From the NCBI GenBank assembly GCA_947494715.1, contig CANLWG010000001.1, positions 744,001 through 808,000 of the forward strand: a stretch of 64,000 nt of DNA. Reading direction: 5' to 3'. The stretch is from an uncultured Flavobacteriaceae bacterium. Its GTDB lineage: Bacteria; Bacteroidota; Bacteroidia; Flavobacteriales; Flavobacteriaceae. The translations under genes and the position numbers were made by a program. Numbering within the stretch: position 1 is the stretch's first letter; the number at the start of each line of letters is the position of its first letter. The notes under the pieces were generated by a model. It was not told the DNA's origin. It made no database searches and saw only the letters and a program-made list of their open reading frames with translations. Below, piece after piece: positions 45,397 to 53,970 of this stretch.

Positions 45397-46026
45397 ATGA
45401 AAAGAGGTATAATCTTTTTTTGTCCCCTGATCTTACTTTTTATTTTAACGAGTTTTGGGAATAAGGCCTCAACGGTGAAAGTTCCGGAAACCCTTAAAGT
45501 AAACGAACCTACTAAAGTTTTGTTCCCCAAAAACAAAACTGCTATTACCGCGGCTATGGTCGCACCTCCCTTTTTGGGGAGCTCCTACATTGGCTTTAAG
45601 GAGGCCTTGGCCTTTAAAGAGTCACAAGGAAACTACTTTACGACCAATACCTTGGGATATTTGGGAAAATATCAGTTTGGTATTGGAACGCTACAACTTA
45701 TGGGAGTGTACAGTGCCACACGTTTTCTGAACGACCCCATTCTACAGGAAAAAGTGTTCTATACCAATATGGCCAGGAACAAATGGATTCTTAGAAGGGA
45801 TATAAAGCGGTTTGTAGGGAAACGGATTCGAGGAGTAGAGATTACCGAATCGGGAATGTTGGCAGCAGCGCATTTAGCTGGACCCGGTAATGTGAAGAAG
45901 TATCTTAGATCATACGGGCGAGTTGACGTGGCGGATGAATACGGTACAAACATAGCCCACTACATCAGAAAATTCTCGGGCTATGATGTTTCCTATGTTA
46001 CTTCAAAACGTAACCCGAAAGTCTAA
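45397..46026 (+). CDS. Secreted lysozyme-like (SLT-fold) peptidoglycan enzyme
   Basis: The protein has 209 residues with a signal peptide (MKRGIIFFCPLILLFILTSFG). The core IGFKEALAFKESQGNYFTTNTLGYLGKYQFGIGTLQLMG has the Glu-Ser and YQFG features of lytic transglycosylases; the Glu in FKESQGNY is the candidate catalytic acid. MLAAAHLAGPGNVKKYLRSYG resembles the AAHLAG part of SLT lysozyme folds. Relatives are often called peptidoglycan-binding LysM proteins, though no LysM is visible. It follows MltG, which also acts on peptidoglycan. Confidence 0.75.
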   Translation: MKRGIIFFCPLILLFILTSFGNKASTVKVPETLKVNEPTKVLFPKNKTAITAAMVAPPFLGSSYIGFKEALAFKESQGNYFTTNTLGYLGKYQFGIGTLQLMGVYSATRFLNDPILQEKVFYTNMARNKWILRRDIKRFVGKRIRGVEITESGMLAAAHLAGPGNVKKYLRSYGRVDVADEYGTNIAHYIRKFSGYDVSYVTSKRNPKV

Positions 46027-46056
46027 CAATATTAGTTATATATGAAAATGGGTAGG

Positions 46057-46087
46057 TCCGGTCGGAAACGACCGGATTTATTTTTTT
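46057..46087 (+). terminator. Terminator of the lysozyme-like gene
   Basis: TCCGGTCG pairs with CGACCGGA around a GAAA tetraloop and is followed by TTTATTTTTTT. It lies 30 bp after the stop and reaches the 3' end of the converging methyltransferase gene. Confidence 0.85.
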
Positions 46088-46799
46088 ATCCCTGTATAAT
46101 AAATATGGTAGGTCTTTTATGCAATTCCACGATGTTGTTTTTCCAATCCCGAATGGACCGTGTAAGGATAAACTCGGTAGGAAGCGTAATATCCGATGCA
46201 ATGCAAAGCTTGGTGTTTATGGACAGGGATCTTAAAAGTTCACCAAACAATTTATCGTTTCGATAAGGGGTTTCAATAAATATTTGGGACTGTTGTTTCT
46301 CAATGGATAATCGCTCCAACCGTTTTATCTCTTTCTTTCGTTCGGAAGCATCTATGGGCAGATAACCGTTAAAGGCGAAATTCTGGCCGTTTAGACCGCT
46401 GGCCATCATAGCCAATAGTATGGAAGATGGGCCTACCAGGGGAATAACCTGAATGTTTTTTTCATGGGCGATCCGGACCACCTCGGCCCCTGGATCCGCT
46501 ATTCCTGGACACCCCGCTTCGGAGAGGACGCCTACGTCAAGACCTTCGAGACAAGGCAAAAGAAAACTGGGAATCTCTTGAGGTTCCGTGTACTTATTTA
46601 GCACGTGCATCTTCAAATTGGGCTGGGACTTTCTAGGGCTTATTTTTTTTATGAAACGTCGGGCGGACTTTTCGTTCTCCACCACATAATGATCAATATC
46701 CTCTATCGCTCGTTTTATGGAAATGGGCAATACCTCAAGGGGGGCAATATCCCCAAGGGTAGATGGAATCAAATATAATTTGCCTTGGGCCTTGGCCAT
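46086..46799 (-). CDS. Tetrapyrrole-methylase-fold SAM methyltransferase (RsmI-like)
   Basis: The protein has 237 residues. GKLYLIPSTLGD, VGVLSEAGCPGIADPGAEVVRIAHEKNIQVIPLVGPSSILLAMMASGLNGQNFAFNGYLP and IFIETPYRNDKLFGELLRSL follow the RsmI branch of the fold, which 2'-O-methylates C1402 of 16S rRNA. The N-terminus differs from true RsmI, so this may be the second, RsmI-like paralogue typical of Bacteroidota. It lies 18 bp downstream of the phosphatase gene in the dnaA cluster. Confidence 0.85.
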   Translation of the reverse strand: MAKAQGKLYLIPSTLGDIAPLEVLPISIKRAIEDIDHYVVENEKSARRFIKKISPRKSQPNLKMHVLNKYTEPQEIPSFLLPCLEGLDVGVLSEAGCPGIADPGAEVVRIAHEKNIQVIPLVGPSSILLAMMASGLNGQNFAFNGYLPIDASERKKEIKRLERLSIEKQQSQIFIETPYRNDKLFGELLRSLSINTKLCIASDITLPTEFILTRSIRDWKNNIVELHKRPTIFIIQG

Positions 46800-46817
46800 T
46801 TGTAGCTAGGGTTGGTT

Positions 46818-47267
46818 TTATAGTTTTTTGGCAATTTCGGAACAGGCCTTGTCAATAAGATGGAACACTTTTTCAAAACCGTCCCCGGAGCCATAATAGG
46901 GATCTGGAACCTCCAGAATTTCAGATTCCACCTCCTCTAACAGCATTTTTACTTTTCTGGTCTGGTCTTCATTTCGCGCCAATGAGAGTACATTTCGGTA
47001 ATTACTTCGATCCATGGTATAAATGATGTCAAAATCATCAAAATCCTTGAAGGAGAATTGTCTACATCGCTGATGGGAAATGTCTATTCCATATTTTCTA
47101 CTTACCGCAATACTGCGTTCGTCCGGCTGGTTACCTATATGATAACTTCCCGTACCCGCGGAGTCTACAACAATTTCTTCGGGATTCACTTTGCTTTGTA
47201 AAATACCTTCGGCCAATGGCGACCTACAAATATTTCCCAGGCAGACCATTAATATCCTTGTGGCCAT
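46818..47267 (-). CDS. Low-molecular-weight protein tyrosine phosphatase
   Basis: The protein has 149 residues. The P-loop CLGNICRS (Cys9 nucleophile, Arg15) is at the N-terminus, and the acid Asp is in VPDPYYGSGDGF near residue 122. It removes phosphate from tyrosines, in many bacteria on capsule or exopolysaccharide regulators. Six bp separate it from the dnaA stop. Confidence 0.95.
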   Translation of the reverse strand: MATRILMVCLGNICRSPLAEGILQSKVNPEEIVVDSAGTGSYHIGNQPDERSIAVSRKYGIDISHQRCRQFSFKDFDDFDIIYTMDRSNYRNVLSLARNEDQTRKVKMLLEEVESEILEVPDPYYGSGDGFEKVFHLIDKACSEIAKKL

Positions 47268-47273
47268 AAACGG

Positions 47274-48698
47274 TCAGGAAAGCTTTTTGGTTAGGTCATC
47301 TATATATTTACGGAACTGTTTGTCCGTTTCAGCAAGGTTGTCCACGGTCTTACAAGCATGCAATACCGTAGCATGATCACGTTTCCCAATTTGGGAACCG
47401 ATACTGGCCAAAGAAGCCTTGGTGAATTTTTTGGCAAAGAACATGGCCAATTGCCTCGCCTGAACAATATGCCTTTTTCGGGTTTTGGATTGTAACGTGG
47501 CAACATCCATCTCAAAATAGTCGGATACCACTTTTTGGATGTAATCTATGGAAACTTCCCGCTTGGTGTTCTTCACGAATTTTTCCACCACCTGTTGGGC
47601 AAGCTCCAAGGTCACTTCCTTTTTGTTGAAGGAAGACTGGGCGATCAACGATATTATGGCCCCTTCCAGTTCCCGGATATTGGTCTTTATATGTTTGGCC
47701 ACATAATCCACGATATCATCGGGCATTTCTACCCCATCCCGGTACAATTTGTTCTTAAGGATGGATATCCGTGTCTCATAATCCGGATTCTGTAATTCCG
47801 CGGAGAGTCCCCACTTAAAACGCGATAACAAACGCTGTTCAATATCCTGCATATCTACAGGGGCCTTATCCGAAGTAAGGACTACCTGCTTTCCATTTTG
47901 ATGCAAATGGTTGAAGATATGGAAGAACACATCCTGTGTACCCGATTTTCCGGATAGGAACTGTACATCATCTATAATCAGGACATCGATCAACTGATAA
48001 AAATGGATAAAGTCGTTCCGTGTATTCTTTTTTACGGATTCAATATATTGTTGTGTAAATTTTTCAGCAGAAATGTAGAGTACCGTACGTTCTGGATATT
48101 TGTCCTTGATCTCTACCCCAATGGCATGCGCCAAATGTGTCTTTCCTAAACCAACGCCACCAAATACCAAAAGTGGATTAAAGGAGGTACCACCTGGTTT
48201 ATTGGCCACGGCCATACCTGCCGAACGGGCCAAACGGTTGGAGTCCCCTTCTAAAAAATTATCAAAATTATAGTTGGGATTAAGTTGCGATTCTATTTTT
48301 ATATTCCGGATTCCAGGAATGACAAAAGGATTCCGTAATTCCGGATTTTTGGATTTGATCGGAACATCCATTTCCTGGGACCCTACATGGCTTCTATTGG
48401 AACTAGGTATCTTTTCGGTAAAAGGCTCCCGGTTCCCATAGGTATTTTCCATACGTATGATGTAGACCAATTTGGCCGTTTCTCCCAATTCTTTGGTAAG
48501 GGCCACTTTTAGGAGCTTTACATAATGTTCCTCTAACCATTCGTAGAAAAATTTGCTAGGAACCTGAATGCTCAGGGCGTTATCTGCTAATTTGACCGGC
48601 TTTATCGGTTCGAACCAAGTTTTGAATGCCTGCGGTTGGATATTATCTTCGATAAAGGCCAAACAATTGTTCCATACGGAATTAGCAGTAACACTCAT
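47274..48698 (-). CDS. dnaA: Chromosomal replication initiator DnaA
   Basis: The protein has 474 residues. Domain I is MSVTANSVWNNCLAFIEDNIQPQAFKTWFEPIKPV. The AAA+ domain has Walker A GGVGLGKTHLAHAIG (180-194) and Walker B DVLIIDDVQFLSGK. The C-terminal DNA-binding signature is GKRDHATVLHACKTVDNL. It binds DnaA boxes and opens oriC. The 207-bp gap upstream has only one near-match to a DnaA box (TTATCCAAA at 48864-48872), so an adjacent origin is not supported. It leads a run with the phosphatase and methyltransferase. Confidence 0.98.
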   Translation of the reverse strand: MSVTANSVWNNCLAFIEDNIQPQAFKTWFEPIKPVKLADNALSIQVPSKFFYEWLEEHYVKLLKVALTKELGETAKLVYIIRMENTYGNREPFTEKIPSSNRSHVGSQEMDVPIKSKNPELRNPFVIPGIRNIKIESQLNPNYNFDNFLEGDSNRLARSAGMAVANKPGGTSFNPLLVFGGVGLGKTHLAHAIGVEIKDKYPERTVLYISAEKFTQQYIESVKKNTRNDFIHFYQLIDVLIIDDVQFLSGKSGTQDVFFHIFNHLHQNGKQVVLTSDKAPVDMQDIEQRLLSRFKWGLSAELQNPDYETRISILKNKLYRDGVEMPDDIVDYVAKHIKTNIRELEGAIISLIAQSSFNKKEVTLELAQQVVEKFVKNTKREVSIDYIQKVVSDYFEMDVATLQSKTRKRHIVQARQLAMFFAKKFTKASLASIGSQIGKRDHATVLHACKTVDNLAETDKQFRKYIDDLTKKLS

Positions 48699-48905
48699 TT
48701 CTAAGTTTATCTTATTTTGTTGGTTAGTGACTTCGCTAGTATATCGAAAATTGGCCGGAGCGAACCATACTTTCTGAGTGGGACAAATATGTGAACAATA
48801 ATCCTAAAAAAAAAATCAATGCCTATTGAATTTACCCTTTTTTTTTCGCATGTTCCGAGCTATTTATCCAAAGCTTTTAAATATATACTTTTTAGTTGAA
48901 AAAAT

Positions 48906-49307
48906 ATGGATTTTAACGAAATTTCTTTTCGGGTTCGTTACGGCGAAACAGATCAAATGGGAATCGTATATCACGGGAATTACCCGCAATATTTGGAGAT
49001 GGGAAGGATTGAGTGGCTGCGGGCCCTAGGGATTTCCTACAAGTCCATGGAAGAAAATGGAATATTGCTGCCCGTAATTTCCCTGCAGATCAACTTTAAA
49101 AAATCAGCGGTCTATGACGACCTGATTACGGTAAAAACCATACTCAAAAAAACACCTATGGTCAGGATTGAATTCGACTATGTTATTTACCGGAATTCCA
49201 ATGAGATTTTGGCCACTGCGAACACCGTTTTGGCCTTTATGAACAAGGACACCAAACGTCCCTTAAGATGCCCGGATTACATCTTGGAAAAGTTAGGGAA
49301 GGATTAA
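48906..49307 (+). CDS. YbgC/4HBT-family acyl-CoA thioesterase
   Basis: The protein has 133 residues of hot-dog fold. FRVRYGETDQMGIVYHGNYPQYLEMGRIEWLRALG contains the catalytic Asp (ETDQMG) and the YHGNY active-site segment. Members hydrolyse short-chain or 4-hydroxybenzoyl-CoA esters. It is divergent from dnaA; its 3' end overlaps the yigZ stop by 4 bp. Confidence 0.93.
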   Translation: MDFNEISFRVRYGETDQMGIVYHGNYPQYLEMGRIEWLRALGISYKSMEENGILLPVISLQINFKKSAVYDDLITVKTILKKTPMVRIEFDYVIYRNSNEILATANTVLAFMNKDTKRPLRCPDYILEKLGKD

Positions 49308-49918
49308 TCTATTTTTTTTGTCACAAGCCCTTGGATTCGCCCCAAGATTTCTTGTGTTTTTTCGGTCTCCGTTTTGTTTAATTGTACAACAACGCTGCAA
49401 TGCATTTCCAGGGTTTGAGAGATTACCTCTAATTTTTGACGCTTTATTGTCCGCATAACTCGATCTAACCCGTGGTAATCAAATGTAAGCTCCAAACGTA
49501 CTTTTAATCTTTTTTCCGCAATAGTCGAAGCTTCCAGGACCATCTTTGCCGTAGTCCTGTACGCATGGATAAGCCCACCGACACCCAACTTGGTACCCCC
49601 AAAAAATCGGACTACCGCTACCAATACATTGGTAATTTCAAAGGACTGTATCTGCCCATGTATGGGCATTCCTGCTGAATTTCTGGGTTCTCCGTCATCA
49701 TTTGCACGATATTGAACATTTTCAGTTCCCAATTGCCAAGCATAGCAAACATGATTGGCCTTGGGATGCCTTTTCCGTAATTCTTCGATAAGAGGTTTTA
49801 TGCCCTCTACCTTATTTATTGGAAAGGCATATCCATAGAACTTACTTTTTTTATCCGTAAAGAGTACTTCTTCGGAAGGGCGGGCTAGGGTTTTGTAATG
49901 GTCGGACTTGTGTTCCAT
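49304..49918 (-). CDS. yigZ: YigZ/IMPACT-family protein
   Basis: The protein has 204 residues from the ATG at 49918 (MEHKSDHYKTLARPSEEV). The IMPACT domain is seen in KSKFYGYAFPINKVEGIKPLIEELRKRHPKANHVCYAW and NDDGEPRNSAGMPIHGQIQSFEITNVLVAVVRFFGGTKLGVGGLIHAYRTTA. The family is linked to translation and stress, but the biochemical role is uncertain. The ATG shares one base with the stop of the transporter gene, and the 3' end overlaps the thioesterase gene. Confidence 0.93.
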   Translation of the reverse strand: MEHKSDHYKTLARPSEEVLFTDKKSKFYGYAFPINKVEGIKPLIEELRKRHPKANHVCYAWQLGTENVQYRANDDGEPRNSAGMPIHGQIQSFEITNVLVAVVRFFGGTKLGVGGLIHAYRTTAKMVLEASTIAEKRLKVRLELTFDYHGLDRVMRTIKRQKLEVISQTLEMHCSVVVQLNKTETEKTQEILGRIQGLVTKKID

Positions 49919-50781
49919 CAAAATAGGGCCACCAAAATAATACTGATTACCGCTAGGGCAATTCCACCCCAATTCCTTGGACTGATGTGCTCCTTAAAAA
50001 GTGCAATGCCCAAAAGTGTGGAAAACATAACTATGGCTACATTATTGATCGTAAATACCGCCGCACTGCTAAGACTTGGATGTTGTAGGGCGTGTAACAA
50101 ATAATAAATAGAGAAATAATTGGGTACGCCAAGCGCAATACCGCCCAGGATATTTTTAAACCCGAGTTTTAGTGGTTCCTTAATACTTTTTGAGATTAAA
50201 AGTAGCAGACCTACCGTTGCCGCCGCCCCAAAGACGGTAGCCGAGAATAAGGGAAATTCGTCTGCCTTGATATGGGCTTCCTGAACATATTTAAGACTGG
50301 TGTCTATAATGCCCGAACCTAAAAAGACCAATACTGGCAACCAGAGGGAAGATCTTCCTAAAGTCATCGATTTTCCTTTTACCGAAGCAAAATATACGGC
50401 CCCAAGGGCCATTACAATGCCCACAACTTGCAATGGACTTAGTTGTTCCCTATAAACAAGCACACCAAAAAGTACCGGAACCACCAAGGACATTTTTGTG
50501 GCCACCGATGCTACAGATACCCCTACACGTTGGGCGGTTGCCGCCATAAGATTGAATACCACAATAAAAAGACATCCCAATAATAAAGTACCCCAAAACC
50601 ACGATTTTTGTGGAACCTCGTTTAGGGTAACCTCGCCCTGGTAAAAAAGAACCCCTACCACAAAGGCAACCATATAGTTTACGATGATGGCATAAAGGGT
50701 ATTTATCTTATATACCGAGAAAAGTTTGAAGATTACAAAAATAAGACTGGAAAAAAGTACACTAAGTGCTAGATAGAGCAT
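49918..50781 (-). CDS. EamA/DMT-family transporter
   Basis: The protein has 287 residues with ten predicted membrane helices in two EamA repeats (YLALSVLFSSLIFVIFKLF... and SLWLPVLVFLGSGIIDTSLKYVQ...). The family exports or imports small metabolites; the substrate is unknown. It overlaps the HAD gene by 20 bp at its 5' end and abuts yigZ, within the run ribD-HAD-EamA-yigZ. Confidence 0.9.
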   Translation of the reverse strand: MLYLALSVLFSSLIFVIFKLFSVYKINTLYAIIVNYMVAFVVGVLFYQGEVTLNEVPQKSWFWGTLLLGCLFIVVFNLMAATAQRVGVSVASVATKMSLVVPVLFGVLVYREQLSPLQVVGIVMALGAVYFASVKGKSMTLGRSSLWLPVLVFLGSGIIDTSLKYVQEAHIKADEFPLFSATVFGAAATVGLLLLISKSIKEPLKLGFKNILGGIALGVPNYFSIYYLLHALQHPSLSSAAVFTINNVAIVMFSTLLGIALFKEHISPRNWGGIALAVISIILVALF

Positions 50782-51385
50782 CTTGTAGTTTGCTTTTTAA
50801 TTGGAGGATATCCTCTTGCCCCACCTTTAAATTCCAGGTGTGAATACCCAGCTTTTCAGCAGCTTCGGTGTTTTCCAGGGTATCGTCCACAAAAAATGTC
50901 TCTTTCGCTAATAAATCGTTTTCCTCAAGGACGAACTGGAAAATCTCCGCATTGGGTTTTCTAAGGTGTATTTCATGGGAAAGGTAGAATTGCTCAAAGG
51001 AATTCTTGAACCGAAGGTATTTTTGTGTTCCCATTATCCGCTCCACATAAGGAATATGTAGGGCATTGGTATTGCTTAGAAGGAAAAGTCGATATTGGTT
51101 TTCTTGGGCGAGTGCTTCAATAAACTCCAATCGTTCGTCTGGAAAATCGAGCAGCATTGCGTTCCAAACGGCTTTTATTTGAACCGCCGAAGCCCTTGGA
51201 TAGGCGGATTGCAGTTGGTTAATAAACTCCTCGGAACTTATGCTACCTACTTCATAGTTTTCGTTCAGGGCCATCAATTCTCGGGTAAGGCCATTGCCGC
51301 CCCATTTGGGTATTTCCCTAAAAATAACTTCTTTATCCAGATTGATAAAAACGTCTCCAAAGTCTAAAATAATGTTCTTAATCAT
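50762..51385 (-). CDS. HAD-family hydrolase (YihX-like)
   Basis: The protein has 207 residues from the ATG at 51385; the in-frame upstream extension lies inside ribD and is ignored. HAD motif I is ILDFGDVFINLD, motif II FLLSNTN, motif III around LRKPNAEIF and motif IV TFFVDDTLEN. The Asp at the usual +2 position is replaced by Gly, as in the YihX/epoxide-hydrolase-like branch (DLGNV type). It probably dephosphorylates a sugar phosphate. It overlaps ribD by 8 bp and EamA by 20 bp. Confidence 0.9.
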   Translation of the reverse strand: MIKNIILDFGDVFINLDKEVIFREIPKWGGNGLTRELMALNENYEVGSISSEEFINQLQSAYPRASAVQIKAVWNAMLLDFPDERLEFIEALAQENQYRLFLLSNTNALHIPYVERIMGTQKYLRFKNSFEQFYLSHEIHLRKPNAEIFQFVLEENDLLAKETFFVDDTLENTEAAEKLGIHTWNLKVGQEDILQLKSKLQDALSST

Positions 51386-52469
51386 TTTGATAGGTGTGTA
51401 AAGTGTCCGTAATAATAGATTCGGTTTGTAAAAGGCTCCCTGAAAATTTTGGAGCCGCAATCCCACTTTTAAATGTTCGGGTTCCTGTAAATACCTGGGC
51501 CTCGTCCCAAAGATTGGAATCGATAAAGGCTTGAAGTGTTTGTGCACCCCCTTCAACTAAAACACTTAAAATCTGATGTTTATGAAGGATATTACATATT
51601 TGTTTTACCAAGTCGGCCGAAAAATCAATAACCTCATATGCTATTCCCTTTTGATATCGAGAAGTGTCCGAAACCGAGGTAAGGATAATTGTAGGAATAC
51701 TTCCGTCCAGGACATGGAAATCCTTTTTGATTCTCAGGTTCCGGTCCAAGACTACTCGTAATGGGGACTTGCCTTGCCAATGCCGTACATCCAACTTGGG
51801 GTTATCTTCCAAAACAGTACGGGTACCCACCAAAATGGCCTGTTCCTCACTGCGCCACTGATGAACCCTTTGTCGCGAATGCGTATTGGTAATCCAAAAA
51901 GGTTCCGGATCCTCATTTCGAACCGATTTATCCGGGGCAATGAATCCATCCAAGGTTTGGGCCCATTTTAGAATGATATACGGCCTTGCCTTTTCATGAA
52001 AGGTCAAGAAACGTTTGTGATGCTTTCTACAGGCCTCTTCGAGTATACCAACAAGTACCTTGCAGCCGGCATCCCGTAATCGTTCAACACCCCTACCGGA
52101 AACCTTGTCGTGAGGATCTAAAATACCAACAACCACCTTGGGGATAGTATGTTTGATGATCAAATCGGCACAAGGCGGGGTCTTTCCAAAATGAGAACAA
52201 GGTTCCAAAGTAACATATACTATAGCTTCCCTTAAAAGTGATTTATCTCGTACTGCTTCAATAGCATTCACCTCGGCATGGGGTCCGCCGTACGGACTGG
52301 TAAAACCTTCGCCGATAATCTTGTTCTTATGTACAATAACACAGCCTACCATAGGGTTGGGGGCCGTGGTGCCCAAGCCGTTTTTTGCCAGTTGAATACA
52401 GCGTTGCATATAGCGTTCATGGGTAGCCGCATTTGTCTTTTGGGATATATCCTTTTGCTGTATCTTCAC
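51378..52469 (-). CDS. ribD: Bifunctional riboflavin biosynthesis protein RibD
   Basis: About 363 residues from a GTG at 52469 (VKIQQKDISQ); ATG at 52409 (MQRCIQLAKNG) is an alternative, and the frame is open to 52523. The N-terminal deaminase domain has HAEVNAIEAV and PCSHFGKTPPCADLI zinc ligands. The C-terminal reductase domain begins ARPYIILKWAQTLDGFIAPDK and includes LVEGGAQTLQAFI. It converts the diamino-pyrimidine phosphate to the ribitylamino form for riboflavin. It heads the overlapping run with HAD, EamA and yigZ, and is divergent from the acetyltransferase. Confidence 0.95.
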   Translation of the reverse strand: MKIQQKDISQKTNAATHERYMQRCIQLAKNGLGTTAPNPMVGCVIVHKNKIIGEGFTSPYGGPHAEVNAIEAVRDKSLLREAIVYVTLEPCSHFGKTPPCADLIIKHTIPKVVVGILDPHDKVSGRGVERLRDAGCKVLVGILEEACRKHHKRFLTFHEKARPYIILKWAQTLDGFIAPDKSVRNEDPEPFWITNTHSRQRVHQWRSEEQAILVGTRTVLEDNPKLDVRHWQGKSPLRVVLDRNLRIKKDFHVLDGSIPTIILTSVSDTSRYQKGIAYEVIDFSADLVKQICNILHKHQILSVLVEGGAQTLQAFIDSNLWDEAQVFTGTRTFKSGIAAPKFSGSLLQTESIITDTLHTYQND

Positions 52470-52510
52470 TTCGCAAAAATAGAACTTTAAAACAGACCGA
52501 TTTAAAAAAT

Positions 52511-52999
52511 ATGGAAACCGCAATCATTCGGGAAATCCAAAAAGGGGACAATGCGGAAGTGGCTCGCGTTGTCCGTGAGATTTTAACGGAAATGGGTGTG
52601 CCCAAGGTAGGAACGGCCTATGCGGATGCGGCCCTGGACCGTATGTACGAAACTTATGATGTACCTAGGGCCACTTATTTTGTAATAGAGGATCAGGGAC
52701 GGATTATCGGATGTGCCGGGATTGCCCAATTGGAAAATTACCAGGGCAATGTATGCGAGCTGCAAAAAATGTACCTGTTTGGAGATGCCCGGGGAAGGGG
52801 ATTGGGTGCTAAGTTGATGGAGGTGTGTTTGGAACGGGCCAAGGATTTTGGTTTTGAATACTGTTATTTGGAAACCATGCCCTATATGAAGGCAGCCCAA
52901 AAACTTTATCAAAAAGCAGGATTTGAATATATTGATGCGCCCATGGGCGATACGGGACATTATTCCTGTCCGGTTTGGATGCTAAAAAGTATTCAGTAG
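52511..52999 (+). CDS. GNAT-family N-acetyltransferase
   Basis: The protein has 162 residues from the ATG at 52511 (METAIIREIQKGDN). The acetyl-CoA loop reads LQKMYLFGDARGRGLGAKLMEVCLERAKDFGFEYCYLETMPYMKAAQKLYQKAGFEY. Related proteins occur beside prmC in many flavobacteria. The stop codon TAG lies inside the first unit of a short CAGT repeat array that follows. Confidence 0.9.
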   Translation: METAIIREIQKGDNAEVARVVREILTEMGVPKVGTAYADAALDRMYETYDVPRATYFVIEDQGRIIGCAGIAQLENYQGNVCELQKMYLFGDARGRGLGAKLMEVCLERAKDFGFEYCYLETMPYMKAAQKLYQKAGFEYIDAPMGDTGHYSCPVWMLKSIQ

Positions 53000-53033
53000 G
53001 CAGTAGCAGTGGACAGTAGCAGTACGCAGCTTC
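52994..53033 (+). repeat. CAGT repeat array between the GNAT gene and prmC
   Basis: CAGT recurs at 52994, 53001, 53007, 53014 and 53020, with CAGC at 53027, so spacing alternates 7, 6, 7, 6, 7 bp (a 13-bp period). The first unit contains the stop codon of the upstream gene. The rest of the gap up to prmC (53045-53100) looks like further degenerate repeats of the same general kind (AACTTTGAACTGAAAACCGCC and onward). Confidence 0.65.
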
Positions 53034-53100
53034 CGTTAGGAATCCTTGTGAAACTTTGAACTGAAAACCGCCATTGGATACCGCCAATTGAATTTGACAG

Positions 53101-53970
53101 ATGTTATTAAAGGAAATTAAGAACATTTTTCACAAGGAACTGGATATCATCTATCCCAAGGAAGAGGTGGATAGCTTTTTTTACCTACTTATAGAACACT
53201 ATTTAGGATTGGAACGTTTTGTACTGGCCCTGCAACCTAACTTTATGATTTCCAAGCAGGAGGAACAACCTTTGTTTGAAGCCTTGAGCGAGTTACGGCT
53301 GCAAAAACCCGTCCAACATATCATGGGGAAGGCCCATTTTATGGATTTGGAACTGACGGTCAATGCGCATGTATTGATTCCACGACCGGAAACCGAGGAA
53401 CTGGTACGATGGATTCTAGCAGAAATACGAGGTACGAAAAAAGAAGTACGAAATAAAAAAGAAAAATTGCGAATCCTGGATATTGGAACGGGCAGTGGTT
53501 GTATTGCCCTAGCCCTAGCCAAAAACTACCCCGATGCCCAGGTGTACGCTTTGGATAATTCGGAGAAAGCCCTGGAAGTCGCCAAACACAATGCAGAACA
53601 AAACGAAGTAGGGGTCACTTTTATACAAGCCGATATCCTGAATTTGGACACTCTTGATAAGTCCTTCGATGTTATTGTCTCCAATCCGCCTTATGTGCGA
53701 GAATTAGAGAAAAAGGAAATGAAGGTCAATGTAAAGGATTATGAGCCTAAGGAAGCCCTGTTCGTTCCGGACAACGACCCGCTGCTGTTTTATAGACATA
53801 TTGCCCATTTTGCGAAAAATAACTTGAAGAAAGGGGGAAGTCTATATCTTGAAGTAAATCAGTATCTGGCCCAAGAGACAAAACAACTTTTGGAAGACCA
53901 AAATTTTACGGATATTGAACTCCGAAAGGATTTATTTGGGAACGATCGAATGCTGAGGGGGAAGACGTGA
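53101..53970 (+). CDS. prmC: Release factor glutamine methyltransferase PrmC
   Basis: The protein has 289 residues. It methylates the Gln of the GGQ motif in RF1 and RF2. An N-terminal helical domain is followed by HFMDLELTVNAHVLIPRPETEELVRWILAEI, then a lysine-rich linker, the SAM motif LRILDIGTGSGCIALALAKNYP, and the catalytic NPPY in VSNPPYVRE near residue 198. Linker residues 108-121 (EIRGTKKEVRNKKE) are encoded by six in-phase heptamers (53422-53463) of the same kind as the array that follows the gene. The stop TGA lies within the first unit of that array. Confidence 0.95.
   Translation: MLLKEIKNIFHKELDIIYPKEEVDSFFYLLIEHYLGLERFVLALQPNFMISKQEEQPLFEALSELRLQKPVQHIMGKAHFMDLELTVNAHVLIPRPETEELVRWILAEIRGTKKEVRNKKEKLRILDIGTGSGCIALALAKNYPDAQVYALDNSEKALEVAKHNAEQNEVGVTFIQADILNLDTLDKSFDVIVSNPPYVRELEKKEMKVNVKDYEPKEALFVPDNDPLLFYRHIAHFAKNNLKKGGSLYLEVNQYLAQETKQLLEDQNFTDIELRKDLFGNDRMLRGKT
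53422..53463 (+). repeat. In-frame heptamer array inside prmC
   Basis: Six consecutive 7-mers (GAAATAC, GAGGTAC, GAAAAAA, GAAGTAC, GAAATAA, AAAAGAA) make up 42 bp, i.e. 14 codons. GAAGTAC recurs unchanged in the downstream intergenic array (54034-54040). The encoded residues lie between the two PrmC domains, where added length should be tolerated. Confidence 0.6.

Noticed and set aside
48699-48905. Replication origin next to dnaA
   Set aside because: Only one near-match to a DnaA box and no AT-rich 13-mer array were seen. In Bacteroidota dnaA is often not at the origin.
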